Source: Bryum argenteum | Lineage: Eukaryota; Streptophyta; Bryopsida; Bryales; Bryaceae | Assembly: GCA_037043015.1 (NCBI GenBank) | Contig: CM073326.1 | Coordinates: 16,810,345 to 16,874,344 of the forward strand | Direction of reading: 5' to 3' | DNA: 64,000 nt | In this document: positions 33,116 through 45,360 of the stretch, piece after piece | Layout of the letters: each line of letters opens with the position of its first letter | How positions within the stretch are numbered: position 1 is the first letter of the stretch | Translations under genes and position numbers: made by a program | Notes under the pieces: generated by a model | Database searches by the model: none | Told to the model about the DNA's origin: nothing | The model's input: the letters and a program-made list of their open reading frames with translations, nothing else

Positions 33116-34444
33116 CTACTTGGGGATAATTTGTCCTTCTTTCATGATTGGAATCTCACAAATTGGAATCCCACGATTTGGAATCCCACAATTTGGAAAC
33201 CTACAATTTGGAATCCCACGATTTGGAATCCCACAATTTGGAATCCCACGATTTGGAATCCCACAATTTGGAAACCTACAATTTGGAAATCCACAATTTG
33301 GAATCCCACAATTTGGAATCTTGTGTTGTTCCTGAAGGTAGTTGGTGTTTCTTCCAAAAATTGGAGTTTGGTTAGGTAAAGGTGCATCTTGGGCTAGTCC
33401 TTGGCATAGAGGAGTCATCCCTTTATTAGTGCTTGGGTGTACATTGCTCATGTGTTGATGAATGTTACCGTTTTGAATATAATAAGGAACATTATAATTT
33501 GCTTGTTGATTACTATCATCATTACGAAAATCATTTGGAATATATTGATTCACTTGTTGATTAGTGCCACCATTGTGTATATAGCCTTGCATATTGGGTC
33601 GTTGAGTTGAAACTATATGCTCTTGATTTCCATATGCTTGAGGGTTTGTTGGTTGATTCTCATAAGCTTGAGGGTTTAAGGTTTGATTTCCTAATACTTG
33701 AGAATTCCTTGCATGATTTCCGTATGTTTGAGGGTTTCTTAGATGTGGTCTATATGTTAGAGGGATGGGTTGTTGATTTCTATTCCCATATTGATTCATG
33801 TAATGAGGGTTATTACTATAATCTGGAGGAGGAGCGTAGGGTCCCATATTTTGAGAGTGATCTTCCGTATAAAATCGGCTCTCCTTCATGTTCCTAGGTA
33901 CATCATTTGATAGCTCTCTACCAATGTTAGGTACTTGCTGATCATTCAAACTATTCATTCTGTGAGGTTGTGGTGCATCGTCATGGACATTCTCCTCGGT
34001 TCCTTTAGAGTTAGAACCTTTCAAGGGAGAAAATAATTTTTTGCAATTTGGCATAGTGCATTTATATCGAGGTTGGGATACTTTTCCATTGTTGTAACCA
34101 TAAAATTTGACTTGGTTTATTGTATGACAATTTGGGCAAATTTTATCAAGCTTCTTGAGTTCCTCTATCTCTACCTTAGGACTTTTAGGATATCCATTTA
34201 CATGAACATGTTTTCGTTGTGGAGAAGGATTGAACATTAAAGGTTTGCCTTTGGAGTCTTTACACGTTAAACATTGATAACGTGGTTGTGGTATCTTGCT
34301 CTTTTTGTTATTCATATACTTATATTTGACATTGTCTCCCCCTTTATGACATTTAGGGCAATTTATTGGCTTATTCTTTAGTTCTTCGGGTTCTATATCC
34401 TTTTTTCCCTTATCACCTCCATTTATATTGTTGGAAACGTCCAT
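33116..34444 (-). CDS. Protein with two Dof-like zinc fingers
   Basis: 442 residues in one exon from the ATG at 34444. Finger 1: C29-x2-C32-x25-C58-x2-C61 with KIPQPRYQC. Finger 2: C103-x2-C106-x22-C129-x4-C134 with VKFYGYNNGKVSQPRYKC. The spacing and the YNN..QPRY motif match plant Dof fingers (C-x2-C-x21-C-x2-C), though the CxxxxC end and following region differ and Dof proteins have one finger. FLYWCH and Mutator-transposase zinc ribbons share this fold, so a transposon origin is possible. Residues 140-390 are Asn/Gln/Pro-rich with Tyr-Gly-Asn repeats. The C-terminus is a 15-bp coding minisatellite (about 33146-33320). Probably a nuclear DNA-binding protein; a target is unknown. Confidence 0.6.
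   Translation of the reverse strand: MDVSNNINGGDKGKKDIEPEELKNKPINCPKCHKGGDNVKYKYMNNKKSKIPQPRYQCLTCKDSKGKPLMFNPSPQRKHVHVNGYPKSPKVEIEELKKLDKICPNCHTINQVKFYGYNNGKVSQPRYKCTMPNCKKLFSPLKGSNSKGTEENVHDDAPQPHRMNSLNDQQVPNIGRELSNDVPRNMKESRFYTEDHSQNMGPYAPPPDYSNNPHYMNQYGNRNQQPIPLTYRPHLRNPQTYGNHARNSQVLGNQTLNPQAYENQPTNPQAYGNQEHIVSTQRPNMQGYIHNGGTNQQVNQYIPNDFRNDDSNQQANYNVPYYIQNGNIHQHMSNVHPSTNKGMTPLCQGLAQDAPLPNQTPIFGRNTNYLQEQHKIPNCGIPNCGFPNCRFPNCGIPNRGIPNCGIPNRGIPNCRFPNCGIPNRGIPICEIPIMKEGQIIPK
33146..33320. repeat. 15-bp coding minisatellite in the zinc-finger gene
   Basis: About 11-12 units of ggaatcccacaattt (minus strand: Asn-Cys-Gly-Ile-Pro). The unit has no stop in any frame, so both strands stay open here. 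Confidence 0.9.
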
Positions 34445-35356
34445 ATTGAACACCTACACATAGATTTAATGTAATTGTGAAAAATAAACAAAAACATGTA
34501 CAAAAGGATTATTTCTACAGATACAAAAGCATAAACACACTATGTATACTTATAATATCTAACCCACAATATTTTGCCTTCTCACACTAGGTTACGGTAT
34601 GTCATAACAGTTCGACACCATCATGTGAACAGTTAATTCCTTTTTGAGATTTTCAATTAGAACTATGCCAAATCCAGTTCTTTTGAGTACCAATATCGTA
34701 TTTTCTAAAATATAAAAAATTCCTGATTTTTTTCGGCGAAAAAGGTTTTGATTTAATTTCCGTCGAACTGACCTATGAAATACGATATTGTACTACAAAC
34801 ACTTACAAATGAATTCTACCTCTATAACCATATGTTCAAGTATTAAGAGAAGCATAATACTCAATGCATAAAAAGAATTTGCCATAATACATTTATGATT
34901 TTTATTCTGAAATCTATCATTACAAGTATCAAACTGATTACCAATGAACCATTGAGCTTTTCTACTTGATTACATTGTAACTTCAAACTTATGCCAAGAA
35001 CTAGAAAAAAAAAAAATTAAGCATTCACCAACATCTTAAATGTAATATGCTCATACATTCAAATGTGTTTATAATGTAAGACAAACGTACCTTCAATCAT
35101 AGATGTTGAGAAGTTACACTAGAAGCATATTATGCCGAAAAGAAAAAAACATATATATTTTACAATTCCTATATAGGGTACTATTTAATACAAGATCAAA
35201 ATCTATTATTAGAATGCATGAAGCTATTTCTCCTTCATTTGATAAAAAAGCTACCAAAAATACAAATCAAACAATATAATTAGAAACCAATTGATAAAAA
35301 TATTAAGTCTATTTACTAGCATCAAGTAAAAATATGAGAAGTGCCCACCGATTATG
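34445..35356. other. AT-rich intergenic, no gene seen
   Basis: No ORF supported. Upstream region of the zinc-finger gene. Confidence 0.6.
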
Positions 35357-35365
35357 AAAAAAAAA
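35357..35365 (-). terminator. Pol III terminator of tRNA-iMet
   Basis: Run of nine T on the minus strand, 26 nt beyond the tRNA 3' end. Confidence 0.8.
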
Positions 35366-35391
35366 CATCGTCAGAAGCTTGTTCTCTGTTC

Positions 35392-35463
35392 TATCAGAGC
35401 GAGGTTTCGATCCTCGGACCTGTGGGTTATGGGCCCACCACGCTTCCGCTGCGCCACTCTGAT
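35392..35463 (-). tRNA. Initiator tRNA-Met (CAU)
   Basis: 72 nt, starts atcagagtgg on the minus strand. Acceptor stem ATCAGAG/CTCTGAT, anticodon loop GGGCCCATAACCC with CAT, and AUCG in place of the T-psi-C sequence, as in eukaryotic initiators. The T-stem has a CG pair (cgagg/cctcg) where the common plant sequence, as I recall it, has CC/GG; both sides changed, so the stem is intact. No CCA is encoded and there is no intron. Confidence 0.97.
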
Positions 35464-35662
35464 GCGGGAGATGTCGTGGCGGAGCTCATTGTTGTAATTA
35501 ACGCATTAGAAACACGGCGAGCGGAGATAGTGTAGTGTGAAGAGGGTTATGGGAAGGAGGGTTTTAGGATTTTAGGGTTCTGGGGTTTCCTGAGGGAGCT
35601 TGAAGCATTGTTGAGGACGGAGAGTTTTGGTGGTGGGGGGTGTCGAGGGATCAACGATCAAG

Positions 35663-36870
35663 ATGAAGACTGTGGTGGGCAAGGTGGTTTCGAACAAAAT
35701 GACGAAGTCGGTGGTGGTAGCCGTGCAGCGAATGTGGCAACACCCTCGTTACCCGAAGCTCGTGCGCCGCACCTCCAAGTTCATGGCGCATGATGAGACC
35801 AACGCCTGCAACATTGGCGATGAGGTCAGTGATTTGAATCAAGCTTAGAGAAGAGAACAAACGTGAGGTAACTCGGATTCATCCTCTGGTTGTCAGTTTT
35901 GAGAGTAAAATTCTTCGCAGTCATCAGGCAACCGGTACGATCGATTTTTTTCCAGTTCTTTAAGATCGCTAGGTCTGATTTGGTGCGAATCACCAGAATT
36001 TTGAAGGCTTTGAAACCCAATTGTGGAAGTAATGTTATCCGATTTTTAGCGAAGTCCATCGCTATGTAGATTTCTTCAGTACGATCTTTCAGAAAATAAT
36101 TTGTAGCAGGTGGTCTGTGTATTCGAAAAACTTACAGTGAAGGAGTGGGATCGGTGTAGTGTTGTGCATTGCGTTAAGAGTCTTCGCGGATCTGTACTTA
36201 AGCATTTCGGATGTAAGTTTATGTAGTAGATTTTTCCAGGACTGAATTCAGTGGAAATCATAGGGTTCAACAGTGGTGATGAGGTAAGTGCTCTTTGGAC
36301 AGAACGAATTATCGGACTCATTTTCCGGTTTTCATTTTCGTGACAAGTGAGATTTGAATGTTACATGGCCTCTGAGCAACCGCAACCATTGACTTCATGT
36401 CACCCATAAAGAATTTTAGGGGCTTCGAAACTCGATCATAGAAGTCAGGAGGTCTCAGTCTTTCTTTCGTAATGAAGTCAAAATAGTTCACAGTTCATAC
36501 GTGATTTCATGCGGTGGAGATTGAGGAGGTTTGAGTGTCCTTGTTGTTATGCATTGCATTCATATATTATAGAATCTCTGCGACATCAAACTTTCTAGAT
36601 TTGAACTCACTGGAAATACTCAGACTAGGGTTTAGGGTTCTTCGGAATCTGATTCATTGTTGTTGATCGCATTCGCAGGTGAGATTAGAATCGTCACGGC
36701 CATTGAGCAAGCGCAAGCATTGGATAGTTCAAGATATCATTCGAAGAGCAAGAATCTTCCAGGCTCCGGATTTGTCGAAAATCACAGCAGCCAAACTAGC
36801 GCAATCCGAAGCTCAAGCCCCTGCATCTTCATCCTCTGTTGCCTCATCACCCTCAACACCAGCTAACTAA
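35663..36870 (+). CDS. RPS17: Mitochondrial ribosomal protein S17 (uS17m)
   Basis: Small-subunit protein with an OB-fold; binds rRNA near the 5' domain. Two exons, 35663-35824 and 36679-36870 (GT-AG, phase 0), 117 residues. Exon 1: MKTVVGKVVSNKMTKSVVVAVQR, KRTSKFMAHDE-type core as KLVRRTSKFMAHDETNAC. Exon 2: VRLESSRPLSKRKHWIVQDI (the GDxVxIxExRPLSKxKxW signature) and a Ser/Pro/Ala tail. The 854-bp intron is the source of unit boundaries in the tandem duplication to the right; exon 2 is present in two further copies (46427 and 55090). Confidence 0.93.
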
Positions 36871-37940
36871 GGTAATTTAGTTTAGTAGAAACCTTCGATT
36901 TACACTTTCGTGTTAGAAAATCACTACACAGTTCCTGGTGCAACGCCACAATCTTCCGAACTCAATGTTGACTTTATACACTACTGTATTCATTATCTGA
37001 AGCATGAAATGCTGCGCAGATGATCCTTCCATACTCCGCCTTTCATTGATTCTTTTGATAGAATGTGATTCCTGTGGGTGTTCTCAGTTACTGAGAAAGT
37101 TCTGTCCTGCGCTAGGTTCTTGATGTACCCAATCTAGTTTCAGTAACGATGCGAGCTCTTCAGGAATTTCAGATCGCGTGTCATAAGTGCATTCATGGAG
37201 AAATTAAGGTAGCAATGGAGGCTGTTTCGGAAAAAAACTTTTAGTGTATTGGATAAATATTATAATTGAGAAAGTTGGCCTTGATTATGATGGGAAGTGT
37301 GCCTTGTAATGATCAATCATTTTATCAAAGTGTACATAGGAAGTCAATATTGTTCCCTCATTACTTGTCAAGTATAGGTTAAATTAATACGTTGCATGGG
37401 CAAGATTTACTAGTAACAAGATTCTTGAGAAGAACAACACTTCCAAGGGTTGTTTGAGAAGTGTTGGGAAGGATAGAGGGACATTTCACCAAAACAATAT
37501 TTATACACCTACTTCTATCCAAAGTAAGTCTAAAATTGGAAATCAAAATAGTAAGATACACAAACAAATAAATAACAAGACAAGTGAATACAGTTTATAC
37601 GTAGGTTTTCTCATATGCTTATTGTGCAGAGACTAATCGAATCATCAATATCTTGAACTTGCAATCCACGCAATTCTTAAAATGTAAAAAAGGTCCAAAA
37701 CATCATAGATGCACCATATGAATATACAAATACTCACTTGATACTTCAATCTCAATTATCAACATTGAACTTGACGTGGATCTCTACTAAAAGTTTTTGT
37801 GCAAATTCATGTGCATGACTAATTTGAGTGTTCAACATGCATGCCAATCTCCATTGTCCAAACTTGTATCACTTCATTGCTTTATTGTCCAAACTTGTTT
37901 CAGTCCACACCTTCGTACTCCAAGAAATTGAGACAATTGG
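36871..37940. other. Duplicated non-coding flank
   Basis: Repeats at 46619-47680 and 55282-56340, and inverted at 3466-4600. No gene. Confidence 0.75.
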
Positions 37941-37947
37941 TTTAGGT

Positions 37948-38605
37948 TCACTCCTCAGTGCTCTCGCTTGCAGATGTTGAAGTTGAAACAATTGAAGTTC
38001 GGATCGCAAATTGTTCACCTTCCTCTCTGTTGAGTGTAGGTTGTGGTATTTCCAGTGAACTTGCAGGAATGCTTGCCATTGCTTGAGAATGTAGATTTGC
38101 AAAGTTGAACCCCCGTTTTGCTGTAGCTAGGATATCCGTCATGGATCTCGTTTTCCCATGTTTGTCCTTCAGAAACCCTTCTTGCTCTGTATCTAGGATA
38201 TCGGTGATGGATCTCGTTTTCCAATATTTGGGCTTGAGGAACCCTTCCGGCTTTGCCTCATGCTCTACCTCTTGCTCTGCCTCCTTCTTTGCCTCCTTCT
38301 TCGCCTCGTGCTCTGCCTCCAGCTTTATCTCCTTTTTTACCTCCAGCTTTGCCTCCTTTGCCTTGTCCTCTGTCTCCTTCTTTGCCTCGTGCTCTACCTC
38401 CTTTGCCTCATGCTCTACTTCTTGCTCTGCCTCCTTCTTTGCCTCATGCTCTACTTTGTGCTTTGTGCTCTACTTTGTGCTTTGCCTCCAGCTCTACGAG
38501 ATCTCCCCCATGCTTTGCTTGCTCTCCCCTTGTGCTCTCCCTCGTGCTCTGCTTTGAGTGCTCCATCTTTATCCCTTACCTTAAGTGCCTCAACTCTATC
38601 TGGGT
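37948..38605 (-). pseudogene. Coiled-coil / MTDILAT family, unit 1 copy A
   Basis: Minus strand. An acceptor-like gttacccag (near 38605) leads into RIEALEAKHKDE-type sequence (degraded), then a ~250-bp EAKKEAEHEAK array, two TDIL repeats (SITDILD and SMTDILATAKRG), FNFANLHSQAMASIPASS and the Ser/Thr tail (SESTEE, stop at 37948). One frame change near 38470 separates the start of the array from the rest; otherwise the frame holds to the stop. Confidence 0.65.
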
Positions 38606-38740
38606 AACAGTGTCAACAGAAAATAATAGTGAGGAATAGAAGCGTAAATTCAAGCAACAAAGAATACTTTTGACTTGCAAACTATTGAAATAGGAAACGA
38701 AACAAAATGGTTTAAAGATTAAGATATACTATTGGGGAAG

Positions 38741-39780
38741 AAGCATGGCGGCAGACGTGAAACGCAAGCAAGAAAAGGTGGCGGCTGAAACAAACGCAAG
38801 CAAGAAAAGGTGAAACAAACGCAAGCAAGAAAAGGTGAAACGCAAGCAAAAAAAGGTGGCGGCAAGCAAGAAAAGGTGGGGGCAAGCAAGAAAAGGTGGG
38901 GGCTGAAGCAATGCGGCAAATGTATTGGAGAAGAAGTGCGGACCTGAAACGCAAGCAGAAAAGGCGGCGGCTGAAGGCAGCAGCTAAAAGGCAAAAAGAA
39001 AAGGTGGCGGAGCCGCGACTGAGGCGGCAGCGGAAACGCAAGAAGAAAAGGTGGCGGCTGAAACAATGCGGCTAGGGAGTTACAAATACTATTTGAGAAA
39101 AAGCGGAGCGGCGTACTTGAAACGCAAGTAGAAAAAACGGCCGTTGAAACGCAAGAGGAAAAGGTGGTGACTAAAACAATGCGGCTAAGGAGTTACAAAT
39201 ACTATTTGAGAAGAAGCGTAGCGGCGTACCTGAACCACAAGCAAGAAAAGGTGGCGCTTGAAACAATGCAGCTAGGGATTTACAAATATATTGGAGAAGA
39301 AGCGTAGCGGCGTAACTGAAACACAAGCAGAAAAGGCGACGACTAAAAAACAAGAAGAAAAGGTGGCGACAGAAAAGGCGACGACTAAAACACAAGAAGA
39401 AAAGGCGGCGACTGAGGCTAGGCGTACGCAAGTAGAAAAGGCTGCGGCTGAAGCGCTAGAAGAAAAGGCGGCGGCTGAGGCGGTAGGTGAAACGCAAGAG
39501 AAAAAGGCGGCGACTGAAACAATGCGGCTAGGGCTTATACATGTGGATTAAGCTCAAAGACAAAAGATGACAAAAAGAATGCGACTAGGGGTTGAAATTG
39601 CCGCTTAGGGTTGAGAACACAACTAGAAGATGAGAATGCCGCTAAGAGTTGAAATTGCGGCTTAAGGTTGGGAACACGGCTAGGAGTTGAGATTACAACT
39701 ATGATTACTGGTTGAGAATGCGGCTAAAGGTTGAGATTGCGGCTAGGGGTTAGGGTTTGTTGTAAGTGAGGTGGTAGATA
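38741..39780. repeat. gcggct minisatellite blocks, unit 1
   Basis: Variants of gaaacgcaagcagaaaaggc plus ggcggct (27-bp unit) followed by 'ggttgagattgcggctaggg' repeats and a telomere-like ggggttagggtttg near 39755. One stretch (39291-39551, +) keeps an open frame rich in ETQAEKAA units, opposite in strand to the neighbouring family copy. The block repeats at 42900-43250, 48480-49260 and, inverted and shortened, at 2236-2375. Confidence 0.85.
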
Positions 39781-40807
39781 CAAACGTAGGTAGAAAGGTA
39801 AGTAGTGTCTCTACTAGTCAACAATAACCTTACTATTTCCTAAAGCATTGGCCCTAAGAGTACTTGAGTTGTATGGCTCCCAAAGATGTATTTCAATGAA
39901 TTTTTGTCCTTCTTTATCTTGATTTTTGCATTAAATAGTAATGAAGGAGCAAAAGGAGCTTTTGAAGTGCATATATTCATTGAATAACCATCCTCGACGA
40001 CAATGAGTAACAAATTTACATTATGAGAAGAAATAAAAATAATGACCACCATGTTTCCTCACAATTGATCCATATTGCAGATCACAAATCCCATATTGTT
40101 GAGGAATTAAGAAATTTCAAGAAAAATATTAATTTTTATAAATATAAAACTTTTCTTACATATCATTTACCATGTACTCTTCAACTTACATGATAGCTTT
40201 TATACACCTTACAGAAAACTTCAATCATTTCCGAAAGTACCCCTCCCTACCTTTTTATATGCGAATCTTATTCTCAAAGATCTCAATTATATTTGCACAA
40301 GAACCTCTCTCTCATATTCTATAAAAGTAGTTACATATTCTCTACTACAATAATCCCTATTGGACTTCCTCACACGAATGGCTTGAACTAGCTTAAAAAT
40401 TACATTATCGATATGGTTCACTCCATTTTCAACAATTTGCTTGAAGTAACAAATATGATCATTCAAAGCTTGCACTTTTTATCTTAATAAAACTTGAGCC
40501 AAAGTTTGAGAATCTATACATGCACTTCAGTGCATGAGGAGAAATCTACAAGAACTAGCCATTATCCCTCTTACAAAAAACTCAACAGGTTTTGGTATCA
40601 CATATACTTGTTCTTAGGAGATATCTATTAACATATTTCTATTTTATTTTATAACAATTCTATTTTTGTCCTACAATAGACTCTTCGACAACCTTTTTTG
40701 TGAAATCAACGAGCCACCACTACACTACACCGAGTTCTCTCAATACATTGCTACACTTTTTTCTTAATACCATTTCAGTCAAAATTCAAAAATCCAGACA
40801 TGAACTT

Positions 40808-41084
40808 GACTACTAGAAAAGAGAGGGGTTTTTTGCAATATTACAAACTTTGCTTTTGTGTAAATGTTGCTCAAGTTTAGCAACGTTCTGAAACTTACTT
40901 GAACAATGTTCTCAAGAAAATAAGCAAAGTTTTCAACTAAATTATGTATAACATTGTTTGGTTATCTGATGAATAATGTTGCTTATTTTCATGAGAACAT
41001 TGCTCAAGCAAGTTCCAAGATTTTGTTAAACTCGAGCAACGCTTGAGAGAAAAACGTTGCAAACCCTCTCAAAGTGTAGTAGTG
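40808..41084. mobile_element. CACTA-type foldback MITE, unit 1 first copy
   Basis: Ends gactactagaaaa (first base mutated from C) and gtagtagtg, flanked by ctt (40805-40807 and 41085-41087). Most of the element is an imperfect inverted repeat (left ttgctcaagtttagcaac pairs with right gttaaactcgagcaac). Confidence 0.85.
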
Positions 41085-41817
41085 CTTCTTGACGGGTACA
41101 AATTGCATTCAAAAGAATGCAATACCGAATTTAACTGCACTTGTAACAATCAATCATTTTATCGAATTAGAAAGAATTCATATAACATCACAAAGTGTGC
41201 ATAAGAAGTCAATATTGTTCCCTCATTAATTTTCTCATCAAGTATAGCTAGCTCAATACATTGCATGGGCAAGAATAACCACTAGTCACAAGATTCGTGA
41301 GAAGAATAGCACTTTCGGGGGTTGTTTAAGAAGTGTTGGAAAGAATAGAGGGAGATGTCACTAAATCAATATTTACACACCAACTTCTATCCAAAGTAAG
41401 TCCAAATTTGAGAATTAAAGTAGGAAGATATACAAACAAGTAAGTAACGAGACAAGTGGATTAAGTTTCTACATAGGTTTTCTCAAATGCCTCCTGTGCA
41501 AACACTAATTGAATCATCAATATCTTGAACTTGCAATCCAATTCTTAAAATTTTAAAAATGTCAAAACATTATAGCTGCACCAGATGAATATGTAGATAC
41601 CTATTTGATACTTCAACCTCAATTATCAATATTGAACTTGAAGTCGATCTCTACTATAAGTTTTTGTGCAGATTTGTGTGCATGACTACTTTGAGCGTTC
41701 AACATGCCAATCTCCATTGTCCAAAGTTGTTTGATTGTACAGCTTTGTACTCCAAGAAATTGAGACACTTGGTTCAGATTCACTCCTCAATGCTCACGCT
41801 TGTAGAAGTTGAAACAA

Positions 41818-42840
41818 TCAAAATTTAGATTGCAAATTGTTCACCTTTCTTTCTCGCAAGTGTAATTCTGGTATTCCCAAAGAACTTGCACGAATGCTTG
41901 CCAATGCTTTAGAATGTTGATTTGCAAAGTTGAACCCGCGTGTTGCTGTAGCTAGGATATCCGTCATGGATCTCATTTTCCCATGTTTGGGCTTAAAGAA
42001 CCATTCATGCTCTGTAGCTAAGATATCCGTCATGGATCTCATTTCCTAATATTTATGTTTGATGAACCCTTCCGGCTTTGCCTCGTGCTCTGCCTCCTCC
42101 TCTGCCTCGCTTGCTCTACCTGATCTGTCCCATGCTTTGCTCTACCTCGTGCTCTGCTTCACCTGATCTCCCCCATGCTTTGCTTGCTCTTCCCTTGTAT
42201 TCTCCCTTGTTCTCTGCTTCAACTGCTCTCCACTTGCGTTGGAATCGGTCTCCTCCACTGAACTCTCGTCTCTGCTCTTATCTGTCCTACTTGCTTCCTC
42301 CTTGATGTCTATGTCAGTGCAAGACTCGTCAAATATGAAATCCTGAACCTCACTCAAGACATTGTCGATTTGTGCAATGACCTCATTGTTACTTTATTCT
42401 TCTTTGTTAGCATGTTCTCTCCGGGCCTCCTGTGCGACTTGACTGTCCTTCGTCCTTAGTCCTTAGAATCTTCCTCTTTTTCTTCCTCCCGACTTTGCTC
42501 TTCCTATTGCAGTCAAAGTTGTGTCCACCGTCATTTGCCTTGGCACAGCCACATTTGGACTTCTTTCTACTTGGACTTCTTTCTACGTATCTTAGACCCC
42601 TCTCTTGTGTCCACCTCAAGGTGCCCACAAAGCTGCCAATACCCAAATTTGAGAAGGTTAGTGATATCCCGAGAAAAGTACATTGATACAATTAGCTAAA
42701 TGAAATAGTGAAGTATGAAGCCTAGGTGACATACCTTCCGATTGTTCTCTAGAAGTGCTGCCCTTTGCTCTTGTGGGAGAGTTCTTAGCAATGTCTTCAC
42801 TCAAGATTTAACCAAATGATGCTCGGTAGAATTTGCTGAG
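41818..42840 (-). pseudogene. Coiled-coil / MTDILAT family, unit 1 copy B (with 5' exons)
   Basis: More of the gene survives here. Exon 1 (about 42840-42733) codes KSSVKTLLRTLPQEQRAALL and ends at a donor (gaag|gtatgt). The next exon has a Cys/Lys-rich part (KKSKCGCAKANDGG, GRKKKRKILRTKDE), a linker (DNVLSEVQDFIFDESCTD, SRDESSVEETDSNASGEQLK), a very short coil, then two MTDILAT repeats (about 42035 and 41960) and FNFANQHSKALASIRASS. A TAA in the linker and frame changes at the coil make it a pseudogene. Confidence 0.65.
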
Positions 42841-42899
42841 GCTTTGCGGTCAGGCTAATCGCATTCTCTCCTAGCGTAGAAACTTAACTAAAACGCTAG

Positions 42900-43250
42900 C
42901 ATAGAAGAAGCGTATGAAATGCAAGCAGAAAAGGCATCCACGCAAGCAGAAAAGGTGGATGTGGCTGAAGCAATGTCGCTAGAGTTTATGGATGTAGCTG
43001 AAGCAAAAACAATAAAGGTGACAAAAAAGAATGCGACTAGGGGTTGAGATTGTGGCTTCGATGTTGCTAGGGTTTATGGATGTAGCTTAAGCGGAAACAA
43101 AAAAGGTGATTAAAAAGAGTGTGACTAGGGGTTGAGATTGTGGCTAGGAGTTGGAGATTGCGACTTCAGGTTAAGAAGCGGCTAGGGGTTGAGATTGCGG
43201 CTTTGGGAACAAACCAAGGGGTTAGGGTTAGGGTTTGTTCGAAGCAAGGT
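42900..43250. repeat. gcggct / ggttgag minisatellite block, second copy in unit 1
   Basis: Degraded version of 38741-39780, ending in the same telomere-like ggggttagggttagggtttg (about 43218). Confidence 0.8.
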
Positions 43251-44089
43251 GGTGGATACAAACACAAGTAGCAAGATAAGTAGTGTCTCTACTAATCAAC
43301 AATGAACTTACTATTTCCTAAAACATTGCTTCTAAGAGTACTTGAGTTGTATGGTTCCCGAAGATGTTTTTCAATGAGCTTTGCCCTTCTGTATCTTAAT
43401 ATTTGTATCAACTATTAATGAACGAGCAAAAGGAGCTTTTGGAGTGCATATATTCACTGAATAACCATCATTGATGGTAATGAGTAACAAATTTACATTA
43501 TGAAAAGAAATATCAACAATAACCACCATGTTTCCTCACGATTGATCCATATTGCAAGTCACCAACCCCATATTGTTGAGTAATTAAGAAATTCCAAGAA
43601 AAAAATAAAAATATAAAAAAATTTGAAACTGTTCTTACATCTCATTTAATATGTACACTTCAACTAACATGAAGGCCTTCATACTTCTCAGAGAAAACTT
43701 CAGTCGCCTTTAAAAGTACCCCTCCCTACCTGTTTCTATACAAATCTCATTCTCAAAAATCTCCATTATATTCGCACAAGAACCTCTCCCTCATATTCTA
43801 TAGAAGTACTTACATATTCTCGACTACAATAATTCCAATTGGACTTTCCTTCTTACAAAAAACTCAACCGGTTTTGGTATAACTTATACTTGTTTTGAGG
43901 AGATATCAATTAACAAATTTCTATTTTATTTTATAACAAGTCTATTTTTAGCCTAATTAGACAGTTTGACAAGCTCTTTTGTGAAAATCAACAAGACAAC
44001 TCTACATTGAACCTCGGTTCTCTCCGTACAGTGCTACACTTTTTTCTTTATAACACTTGAGCCAAATTCAAAAATCTAGACATGAACTT

Positions 44090-44393
44090 CACTACTAGAA
44101 AACAGAGGGGTTTTCAACATTACAAACATTGCTGTTGTGTAAATGTTCCTCAAGTCTAGCAATGTCTGTTGTGTAAATGTTGCTCAAGTCTAGCAATGTT
44201 TAGGAACTTGTTTGAGCAACTTTCTCAAGAAAACAAGCAACGTTTTCAACTAAATTATATATATCATTCCTTGGTGAAGTGATAACATTGCTTATTTTCT
44301 TAAAAACATGGCTCAAGCAAGTTCCAAAGTGTTGCTTAACTCAAGCAACGCTTGAGAGAAAATCGTTGCAAACCCCCTCAAATTGTAGTAGTG
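44090..44393. mobile_element. CACTA-type foldback MITE, unit 1 second copy
   Basis: cactactagaaaa ... gtagtagtg, 304 bp, with target duplication ctt at 44087-44089 and 44394-44396. It carries a 38-bp internal repeat (ctgttgtgtaaatgtt occurs twice) absent from the other copies. Confidence 0.88.
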
Positions 44394-44739
44394 CTTCTTG
44401 ATGGGTACAAATCACATTCAAAAGAATGTTATTCCATATTTAAATGCACTTAATCATCTGCACTATTCTATCTTTACTCTATATAATATTAATGCAAAGA
44501 TAAATTACAACTTTTTGTAGAGTTTTCATGAAGAACTTTACCAATCAGTTGCTAGCCTTAGGACCTCTCTATTTTACAGAGTTTTAATGAAGAAGTTTAC
44601 CAAGCAGTTGCTAGTCTTAGGACCACTCTAAATTACATATACTACTATCCTTGATTTAGGATTGTTCTTTAGTCCATTTACCACTGTCATTGCTCTGGTT
44701 CCGGATGTAATTTTCATGTGCATTCTTTGGGTAAACAAG

Positions 44740-45360
44740 GGGGCACAACCAAGGTATGGGTATCACTTTTTGTCAAGACTAATTAGGTGATTATTGGTTG
44801 AAATATCCAAAGTTCATCATTTTTTTCCATTTTTACCAGTTACAAAGAGTACAAAATCATTTAAAAATAACGTATATGTAATTGGGATCAAGATGCTCAT
44901 TCCTAAGAAAAAGAACTATTCAAATTTTTTATTTTTGGATCATTGAACCCTCCACAGTAAATTGCATATTGGTGGGATTTGCAGGCATCATGGTGCAAAA
45001 ATTATTAATTGTTTCTTTGTCAAAGTAACTATTTTATATAATGCACAAGTACATGTAAGTCATATCCAAAAATGGTATCAAAATGTGATCATTTGATGTA
45101 TCGAATGATTTTTTCTTAGGATTTTGTGTCATTAGGATACAACTTACTTTTTCAACTAAAATACCTAATAAAATCCTTAATATTCTTCACTGCGAATGAA
45201 TTTTATTTTTTTTGGTAGGCTATAAGTACTCTAAATTGAAACTACATTTGGTGATCTCATACTTAACTTTTTTTAGAAGATGGACATGTTTGACACACTT
45301 GCATGAGCTGAAATTGTACTTGGGACAACTTTTTTGGACACCCTTAGCTTAATTGCGCCC
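44740..45360. mobile_element. TIR element, 621 bp, TSD aag
   Basis: Starts ggggcacaaccaaggtatgg and ends with the imperfect inverse (cccttagcttaattgcgccc), about 14 of 20 matches after one gap. The matching sites in units 2 (53101-53107) and 3 (63281 onward) read acaagaac without the insert, so the 3-bp duplication aag is shown by empty sites. Superfamily unclear; no coding capacity. Confidence 0.78.

Noticed and set aside
33102..33387. Several plus- and minus-strand ORFs in the 15-bp repeat
   Set aside because: The 15-bp unit has no stop in any frame, so extra ORFs are expected; only the frame joined to the zinc fingers is supported.
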